Assembly: GCF_008711465.1 (NCBI RefSeq)
Contig: NZ_VXKQ01000026.1
Coordinates: forward strand, 1-61,170
From: Francisella sp. SYW-9
GTDB taxonomy: Bacteria > Pseudomonadota > Gammaproteobacteria > Francisellales > Francisellaceae
Direction of reading: 5' to 3'
Length of the DNA stretch: 61,170 bases
Part shown: positions 55,645 through 61,170 of the stretch, one piece after another
Layout of the letters: every line of letters starts with the position of its first letter
Position numbering within the stretch: the stretch's first letter is position 1
Translations under genes and position numbers: made by a program
Notes under the pieces: generated by a model
The model's database searches: none
What the model was told of the DNA's origin: nothing
The model's input: the letters and a program-made list of their open reading frames with translations, nothing else

Positions 55645-56835
55645 ATGACTATACCAAATAGTAAATTCGACGTGATAGTAGTCGGTGCAGGTGCTGCTGG
55701 GCTTATGTGTGCTATTGAAGCTGCAAAAAGAAACCGTTTAGTACTTGTACTAGATCACGCTAATAAAGTTGGTAAGAAGATACTTATGTCTGGTGGCGGA
55801 CGTTGTAACTTTACTAACTACAATATCGCTTCTGATAGATATATAGCTGATAATCAACATTTTATGAAATCGGCCCTATCTCGCTATACTCAATGGGACT
55901 TTATATCCTTAGTAAGTGATTATAATGTACCATACCATGAGAAAACTTTAGGTCAGCTTTTTTGTGATAATAAAGCCAAAGATATAGTTAATATGCTCTT
56001 AGATGAATGTAAAAAATATAATGCTCAGATAAAGCTACATACTTCAATAACAAGTATAAAGAAACAAGATGAGCTATTTCATATTACTACACAGGATAAT
56101 AACTATACATCTCAATCATTTGTTATTGCTACTGGAGGCTTATCAATCCCCACAATGGGAGCTACAGGATTTGGCTATAAAATAGCAAAACAATTTGGGC
56201 TAAAAGTAAACTCTCAAAGAGCTGGTTTAGTACCTTTTATCTTCAATCAAAAAGATCAGAAGAAATTTACTCAATTAAAAGGAATCTCTATTTTCTGCAG
56301 AGTATCTAATGATAAAACACATTTTGATGAAAATATCCTTTTTACACATAAAGGATTAAGCGGACCAGCTATCTTACAGATATCATCATATTGGAATACT
56401 GGAGAACCTATCAAAATTGATCTATCACCGAATACACATATCAATGAATTCTTGAGTCAAAAAAAAGCACAAGGATCAAAATCAATTATAAAAAACATAT
56501 TATCAGAACTATTTCCTAAAAACTTTGTTGCTGTTTTTTTTGATGATGGCATACTAAATAAAAGAGCCTGTGATTTATCTTTTAATGATATAAATACTCT
56601 TCATGCAAAGTTACATGAGTGGACTATATATCCTCAGGCTACGGAAGGCTACCGTACTGCAGAGGTAACACTAGGCGGTATTAGCTGTGACGAACTATCG
56701 TCAAAAACATTAGAATCCAACAAGATTAAAGGCCTATACTTTATTGGTGAAGTTGTTGATGTTACAGGATGGCTTGGAGGTTATAATTTTCAGTGGGCTT
56801 GGGCTTCTGGTTGGGCCGCTGGACAAGTTGTATAA
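55645..56835 (+). CDS. HI0933/YhiN-family flavoprotein oxidoreductase
   Basis: A 396-residue FAD protein. The N-terminal dinucleotide motif VVGAGAAGLMC is at about 11-21. KILMSGGGRCNFTN is the family's second signature, and the C-terminal GEVVDVTGWLGGYNFQWAWASG closes the FAD site. Members are predicted NAD(P)/FAD-dependent oxidoreductases of unknown substrate. No Shine-Dalgarno is visible before the ATG, where a hairpin lies instead. The start is fixed by the Rossmann motif; no closer in-frame ATG keeps it. Confidence 0.85.
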   Translation: MTIPNSKFDVIVVGAGAAGLMCAIEAAKRNRLVLVLDHANKVGKKILMSGGGRCNFTNYNIASDRYIADNQHFMKSALSRYTQWDFISLVSDYNVPYHEKTLGQLFCDNKAKDIVNMLLDECKKYNAQIKLHTSITSIKKQDELFHITTQDNNYTSQSFVIATGGLSIPTMGATGFGYKIAKQFGLKVNSQRAGLVPFIFNQKDQKKFTQLKGISIFCRVSNDKTHFDENILFTHKGLSGPAILQISSYWNTGEPIKIDLSPNTHINEFLSQKKAQGSKSIIKNILSELFPKNFVAVFFDDGILNKRACDLSFNDINTLHAKLHEWTIYPQATEGYRTAEVTLGGISCDELSSKTLESNKIKGLYFIGEVVDVTGWLGGYNFQWAWASGWAAGQVV

Positions 56836-56889
56836 GATGAAAAGCTACGTTATAATAACCCCTTAGATACAGATGAGTTGCTACATAAT

Positions 56890-57363
56890 ATGAGAATCCC
56901 TGCTTCAAAAGAACTAGATATTAAGAAAGCTATATTAAAAGCTATAGAAAACAATACAAGTCCTGCTAAATTAGCAGATAGTTTTGGTGTATCTAAAAGT
57001 ACGATTTACAAGTATCGTAGAGGATTGACAGAACAAGGATTTATCAAGAAAAATGAGAATGGTGCTTATATAATCCAACCAAATAAATTCTCAACCAAAT
57101 CATCAGAGGTTCCTAAAACAGCTGATCTTGAACTATCTTATGAAAGTGAAAACCTAGAGATAAAAGATAAAGAATATGTTCATATAAAGGATCACCATGT
57201 ACAAAATTTAAATGACGATGCTGCTCAATCTGAAGAAGAACAAGAAGTAGAAGTAAAGATTTTAAAGAAAAAACAAAATTTCACCTCTATTGAAGAACCT
57301 AATGATAAGCAAAAAGGTCTATTACAAAGACTTTTTGGTAAGTTTATAAAAAAAAAAGGCTAA
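56890..57363 (+). CDS. Helix-turn-helix protein with C-terminal charged tail
   Basis: A 157-residue protein. Residues about 5-60 form a helix-turn-helix of the resolvase/transposase-OrfA type (SPAKLADSFGVSKSTIYKYRRGL). An acidic, low-complexity linker and a basic C-terminal helix (LLQRLFGKFIKKKG) follow. A TTG four codons earlier is open; I prefer the ATG at 56890. The stop overlaps the convergent DUF2062 gene by 4 bases. Probably a DNA-binding regulator; the target is unknown. No transposon partner gene lies nearby. Confidence 0.6.
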   Translation: MRIPASKELDIKKAILKAIENNTSPAKLADSFGVSKSTIYKYRRGLTEQGFIKKNENGAYIIQPNKFSTKSSEVPKTADLELSYESENLEIKDKEYVHIKDHHVQNLNDDAAQSEEEQEVEVKILKKKQNFTSIEEPNDKQKGLLQRLFGKFIKKKG

Positions 57364-57842
57364 CCTCTTCTCAAGAACTTAATTAAATAAACTAATAGAA
57401 AAGCTGCTACTCCTAATATTAATCCCCCAATAACGCTACCTAAATATAACGGTCGCCAAAACTGATCAATATTTTGCATTACATAATTTGCATAAGCGCG
57501 CCAATCTACCACATTAATATTCAACCCAAGCAAAAAACTACCAAAAATATAATTAGTAAAATATATTGGTAACCATGTAATGGGATTACTAATCCATACA
57601 CAAGCTATAGCTATAGGTATGTTTGCACTGAGATAAACACACATAATAACTGTTGGAACCATCTGAAAAGGCATAGGAATCATCATCCAAAATAAACCTA
57701 TCATTAAAGCTCTAGCAACAGAACCATAACTTAAGCGCCATAAAGACTTTTTAAGTAATTTCTCTTCTACAAACCTAAGACCCTTAGTTTGACCAAGAGA
57801 TTTTTTCAATTTAACAAGCTTACGCGCCCTGGAATAGTTCAT
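57360..57842 (-). CDS. DUF2062 membrane protein
   Basis: A 160-residue protein with an Arg/Lys-rich amphipathic start, then about three or four transmembrane helices. FWMMIPMPFQMVPTV and CVWISNPITWLPIYFTNYIFG carry the conserved Pro and Asn-Pro turns of the DUF2062 family. The family is common in gammaproteobacteria; function is not known. Convergent overlap of 4 bases with the HTH gene. Confidence 0.75.
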   Translation of the reverse strand: MNYSRARKLVKLKKSLGQTKGLRFVEEKLLKKSLWRLSYGSVARALMIGLFWMMIPMPFQMVPTVIMCVYLSANIPIAIACVWISNPITWLPIYFTNYIFGSFLLGLNINVVDWRAYANYVMQNIDQFWRPLYLGSVIGGLILGVAAFLLVYLIKFLRRG

Positions 57843-57931
57843 AATAAAACTATTTAATACTAACAGTAAGTTTTACATAATTATTATTCTAAACTAAACT
57901 AACAAGTAGTTATAAAATAAATAACTTAAAT

Positions 57932-58750
57932 ATGAAAAAACAATCAATATTAATAACAGGTTGCTCTCACGGAGGCATAGGATATGCTACAGCAGTTCAT
58001 CTTAAAGAGCTTGGCCATCGAGTTTTTGCATCAGCTCGAAAACAACAAGATGTTAATAAACTTATATCAGAAGGCTTTGAGACTTATCTCATCGATGTTA
58101 ATAACTATACCCAAGTTGATGACGCTCTTAATGATATTCTCAAAAAAACCAATGGGACACTTGATGTAATATTTAATAACGCAGCATTTGGTCAAGCAGG
58201 AGCTATTGAAGATATCAAAACAGAATATCTTAGGGAAGAATTCGAGACTAACTTTTTTGCACTTCATAACATAACTCGCCAAGCCATCAAAATAATGCGT
58301 AAGCAAGGCTATGGAAAAATAATTCAACATAGTTCTGTATTTGGACTAGTATATTCAAAGTATCGTGGACCATATATAGCTAGTAAATATGCAGTCGAAG
58401 GACTAACAGATACTTTACGACTTGAACTACATGATTCCAACATTCATATTAGCACTCTTAATACTGGACCAATTACAAGTAAGTTTAGAGAAAATATGAT
58501 CAAGACAACAAAAAATATAGATATTGAAAATTCGTATCACAAGGAAGAATATAAAAAAATACTTAAATGGCAACACAAAAAGATTCCTTTTAATGAACCT
58601 GCAATATCAGTAGCAAAGGTTGTAGAAAAGATAATCAATTCAAAACAACCCAAAGCCCGCTACCATATTACAAAAGCTACTTGGATTTTTGTTATTCTAA
58701 AAAGAATTTTACCTACTAGCTTGTTAGATAAGACACTACGTAGTTTATAA
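57932..58750 (+). CDS. Short-chain dehydrogenase/reductase
   Basis: A 272-residue classical SDR. The cofactor loop ITGCSHGGIG is at residues 6-15, NNAAFG is the NNAG-like motif, Ser of HSSVFG and the Tyr/Lys pair (YIASK) form the catalytic site. NADP(H) or NAD(H) and the substrate remain unknown; the closest look is to the YbbO-like group. The C-terminal tail is hydrophobic. Convergent with the next APC gene, 3 bases between stops. Confidence 0.85.
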   Translation: MKKQSILITGCSHGGIGYATAVHLKELGHRVFASARKQQDVNKLISEGFETYLIDVNNYTQVDDALNDILKKTNGTLDVIFNNAAFGQAGAIEDIKTEYLREEFETNFFALHNITRQAIKIMRKQGYGKIIQHSSVFGLVYSKYRGPYIASKYAVEGLTDTLRLELHDSNIHISTLNTGPITSKFRENMIKTTKNIDIENSYHKEEYKKILKWQHKKIPFNEPAISVAKVVEKIINSKQPKARYHITKATWIFVILKRILPTSLLDKTLRSL

Positions 58751-58753
58751 ATA

Positions 58754-60103
58754 TTATCTTCTAAATTTATAAAGAGCCCAGCCTATAGCTATAAATATAA
58801 TTGGCCCTAAAATCAGTTCAAATTCATATATCGCAATATCATAAAACCCTTTTAGATCTCCAGGTGGCTGAAAACTGAATATAATGCCCAATGAAGTTGA
58901 TATGAAAACCAAAGTACCTAGTATATATTTATAACTGTTATCCATAAGCTTTATGTAAGCAACGACCAAATATAGATATGGTATAAAATAAAGTACTGTT
59001 GCCATAAGTATCAGGGCTTGATACATCACATTTACTGATGGTAAGAAATTAGTAAGCAATACTATCAATGTCACAAGTATTCCCATAAATATTAAAGCAT
59101 TCCTAGGAGAATCATGCTTATTAGTTTTGTGTAACCACTCAGGAAGTATTCCTTTAGGTGTACATTTAAAAAACATAACTACGGGAGCTAAAAGCCAAAT
59201 ACTTACCGCAGCAAGCTCAGCAAATGTAAGCAAGAATGCCATCAACCTTGGAAACCAGTCCCAGCCAAACCTTTGACCAATTACTTCAAAAGCTTGCATA
59301 AGTCCAGAAGCACTATTTATAGTATTTGGTGAAGCAACTAGATTTAAAGCAACTGTTCCTAGAATGTATAATCCCAATAAAATAAAAGCTGAAATCATCA
59401 AACCATAGTATAAATTACGTTTAGCATCTTTTACTGAGTTTGCAAAGGTTGGAATAATCTCGATACCTGCCATCGCGAACATAATAATTGTCAAAGTTGA
59501 GAGGTTATGCCAAACATTATCATGAGGTATAACATTTTCTAGAGAAAAATCTGTCGCACTTTGCCCTACCATTAGATATGCAATAAAACCTAAAACAATA
59601 ATTGCAATCGCAGGTAAAAATGAACCTAAAACACCTCCAACATCAACTAAATATTTATTTGCCTTTAATCCATAAAAACTAACAATTGTCACTAGCCAAA
59701 AAGCTGTTAAAACTACAATCGTAATATAATAGTGATTACTAACCAAATCAGGTCTACCAATAAAGTATGCAAAATTTGTTGCTAAGAAAATAAGCACTGC
59801 GGGATAATAAAACACGGTATTAACCCAATATAGCCAAGCTACCATAAAACCCGCTTTTTCACCCAAAGCTCTAACAGTCCATGAGTATATACCACCCTCA
59901 TCAGGATGCTTTTTAGAGAGTTCAACCGCAATTACAACAAGTGGCAAAAAAAACATTACTGCACCAAGTATCCAGAAGAATATCGCAGAAGCTCCTAAAC
60001 AAGCAGCAACAGGTATCCAGCGAATACCAAAGTTAGCGGTAACTGCCATTATTGTTACATCTTTTAGGCCTAAAACCTTATTTTCCGTAGAAACTGAACT
60101 CAT
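58754..60103 (-). CDS. APC-family amino acid permease
   Basis: A 449-residue transporter with 12 predicted helices. It has the VIAVELSKKHPDEGGIYSW loop and a GEKAGFMVAWLYW helix typical of the APC superfamily. It is a distant paralogue of the permease at 50500-51903. An amino acid or antiport role is likely but the substrate is not readable. It is divergent from the tautomerase-like gene. Confidence 0.8.
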   Translation of the reverse strand: MSSVSTENKVLGLKDVTIMAVTANFGIRWIPVAACLGASAIFFWILGAVMFFLPLVVIAVELSKKHPDEGGIYSWTVRALGEKAGFMVAWLYWVNTVFYYPAVLIFLATNFAYFIGRPDLVSNHYYITIVVLTAFWLVTIVSFYGLKANKYLVDVGGVLGSFLPAIAIIVLGFIAYLMVGQSATDFSLENVIPHDNVWHNLSTLTIIMFAMAGIEIIPTFANSVKDAKRNLYYGLMISAFILLGLYILGTVALNLVASPNTINSASGLMQAFEVIGQRFGWDWFPRLMAFLLTFAELAAVSIWLLAPVVMFFKCTPKGILPEWLHKTNKHDSPRNALIFMGILVTLIVLLTNFLPSVNVMYQALILMATVLYFIPYLYLVVAYIKLMDNSYKYILGTLVFISTSLGIIFSFQPPGDLKGFYDIAIYEFELILGPIIFIAIGWALYKFRR

Positions 60104-60231
60104 AACTATACTCTTATAAAAAAAGAAATAATAATTTTATTATATGTAATGAAAAATAAATATATAAGAATATTCTAAATATTTAGAAAAATAACTATCA
60201 TATCTAAAACAACTAATACAAAATCATTAAA

Positions 60232-60621
60232 ATGTCACAAATAAAAATATTTGGTTTAGAAAATAACTTAAAAGAAATTAGAGAACAATTATCTGAAATA
60301 ATTCATACAACAATAATTGATGTACTATCTTTTCCTAAAGATAAGAAATTTCACCGTTTTATTTCTTTTGATCAGGATAATATGATATTCCCTAATGATA
60401 AAAGTCCTCAATATATAATTATTGAAATCATAATGATGAAAGGAAGAGAAACTAGTACTAAGAAAAAGCTAATAAAGTCTCTATTTCACAATATAAGTAA
60501 AGAATTAAAGATTGCTCTTAATGACATTGAAATTTGTATTATAGAAAGTGAACCCTCTAATTGGGGATTTAGAGGAGTCACTGGTGATGAGATAAAACTA
60601 AATTATAAAGTTAATTTATAA
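60232..60621 (+). CDS. Tautomerase-like protein (catalytic proline replaced)
   Basis: A 129-residue protein of the larger tautomerase group (Tautomerase_2-like): IKIFGLENNLKEIREQLS at the start, KKFHRFISF, IIEIIMMKGR and the end SNWGFRGVTGDE match what I know of that family. These enzymes use an N-terminal proline as general base; here residue 2 is Ser (M-S-Q-I-K), so normal tautomerase chemistry is unlikely. It is followed 11 bases later by the interrupted methyltransferase gene, and the two may form an operon. Confidence 0.7.
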   Translation: MSQIKIFGLENNLKEIREQLSEIIHTTIIDVLSFPKDKKFHRFISFDQDNMIFPNDKSPQYIIIEIIMMKGRETSTKKKLIKSLFHNISKELKIALNDIEICIIESEPSNWGFRGVTGDEIKLNYKVNL

Positions 60622-60632
60622 GGTATTTTTAG

Positions 60633-61100
60633 ATGAAATTGAACAATATTATACCATGGGGACGAAGTCTTGAAGAATACAGACAAATGTTTTTGCTCTC
60701 ACAAAATGACTTAAAGTCAAAAATTTTAGGTTGTGGTGATGGGCCTTCGAGCTTTAATTATGAAGTTACTAACATAGGTGGAGATGTTACTTCTATAGAC
60801 CCAATCTACCAGTTCTCCAAGAAAGATATAAAACAAAGAATTATTGAAACTTCAAAAGAAGTAATAAAACAGCTTAGTATAAATAAAGATAAATATGTAT
60901 GGAAAAGCATAGCATCTATAGATGCTCTATATAATATTCGCACAAAGTCTATGGATAATTTTCTTAGCGATTATGACCGTGGCAAGTCTGAAAGCAGATA
61001 CATATATAATACTCTACCAGATTTATCTTCTTTTGCAGATAAATCTTTTGATATAGTCTTATGCTCTCACTTTTTATTTGGGGCTGTCCTAGATAACTAA
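60633..61100 (+). pseudogene. SAM-dependent methyltransferase gene, interrupted by an insertion sequence
   Basis: The frame encodes a SAM-binding domain: ILGCGDGPSSFNYE with the GxGxG-like loop, an acidic SIDP after strand 2 and SFDIVLCSHFLF, the fourth-strand motif. At SHFLF the frame runs into the left end of an insertion sequence (61080 onward), reads GAVLDN from IS DNA and stops at 61098-61100. The genuine gene would be longer, with its remainder beyond the IS, outside this window. The 155-residue fragment lacks the last strands of the fold. Confidence 0.7.
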
Positions 61101-61170
61101 GTTATGTTAGGATGGTTTTGATGAGAAAAAGTAGATTAAGTTCATACAAGCAAGACAAATTAATAGAGTT
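61080..61170 (+). mobile_element. Left end of an IS1595-family insertion sequence (partial)
   Basis: From 61080 the DNA begins GGGGCTGTCC, the terminal inverted repeat type I associate with IS1595/IS1016 elements. The transposase start codon follows 41 bases later. The preceding bases TTTTATTT (61072-61079) would be the 8-base target duplication. The right end is outside the window. Confidence 0.75.
61121..61170 (+). CDS. IS1595-family transposase (5' end only)
   Basis: Sixteen codons are visible: MRKSRLSSYKQDKLIE. This is the N-terminal pattern (MRKSRLSxxKQxKLIE) of IS1016/IS1595 transposases, whose full length is about 220 residues. It runs off the end of the window, so intactness cannot be judged. 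Confidence 0.75.
   Translation, partial: MRKSRLSSYKQDKLIE

Noticed and set aside
1-61170. CRISPR array
   Set aside because: I saw no regularly spaced short repeats and no cas genes.

Overview
The window looks like a chromosomal segment of a Francisella-type gammaproteobacterium. The DNA is very AT-rich, the genes are short-spaced and mostly housekeeping, and several gene types fit the genus (aceE-aceF-lpd followed by epmB, minor-pilin genes beside accA, small DUF4124-like secreted proteins, duplicated aromatic amino acid permeases). I infer the genus from gene content only. I cannot name the species.

Layout: 0.4-1.6 kb holds an MFS drug-efflux-type transporter. 1.9-9.0 kb holds, on the minus strand, the pyruvate dehydrogenase genes aceE, aceF (three lipoyl domains) and lpd, then epmB. 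9.4-14.6 kb holds a MidA-type methyltransferase, coaE, tRNA-Arg(ACG), tRNA-Gly(GCC), trpS, a PP-loop protein and a Na+/H+ antiporter. 14.6-21.3 kb is a minus-strand run: accA, three prepilin-like genes, murQ and three small envelope or secreted proteins. 21.4-28.1 kb runs forward: mutS, a lipoprotein, secB, an aromatic amino acid permease, xerC and rsmJ. 28-36.6 kb holds a PnuC-like or unknown membrane protein, two tandem DUF4124-like proteins, relA, the RNase P RNA, a coiled-coil protein, a second aromatic permease, an EamA transporter, cbpA and a small membrane protein. 36.9-37.4 kb is ogt.

37.6-50.4 kb is one 4269-residue nonribosomal peptide synthetase, the standout feature. I read its domains as C-A-T / C-A-T-E / C-A-T-E-TE. 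The second adenylation domain carries a serine code, the third an acidic Lys/Orn-like code, and the first is not confidently readable. The predicted core is therefore X-(D-Ser)-(D-Lys/Orn), perhaps N-acylated by the leading C domain. No phosphopantetheinyl transferase, dedicated tailoring enzyme or dedicated exporter is visible beside it. Converging on it is a tight operon of an L,D-transpeptidase-like protein, lysA (lysine synthesis) and an APC amino acid permease.

54-61 kb holds gdhA with a long leader, an HI0933-type flavoprotein, a HTH protein, a DUF2062 protein, a short-chain dehydrogenase, another APC permease and a tautomerase-like protein that lacks the catalytic proline. Last comes a SAM-methyltransferase gene cut by the left end of an IS1595-family insertion sequence, which runs off the window.
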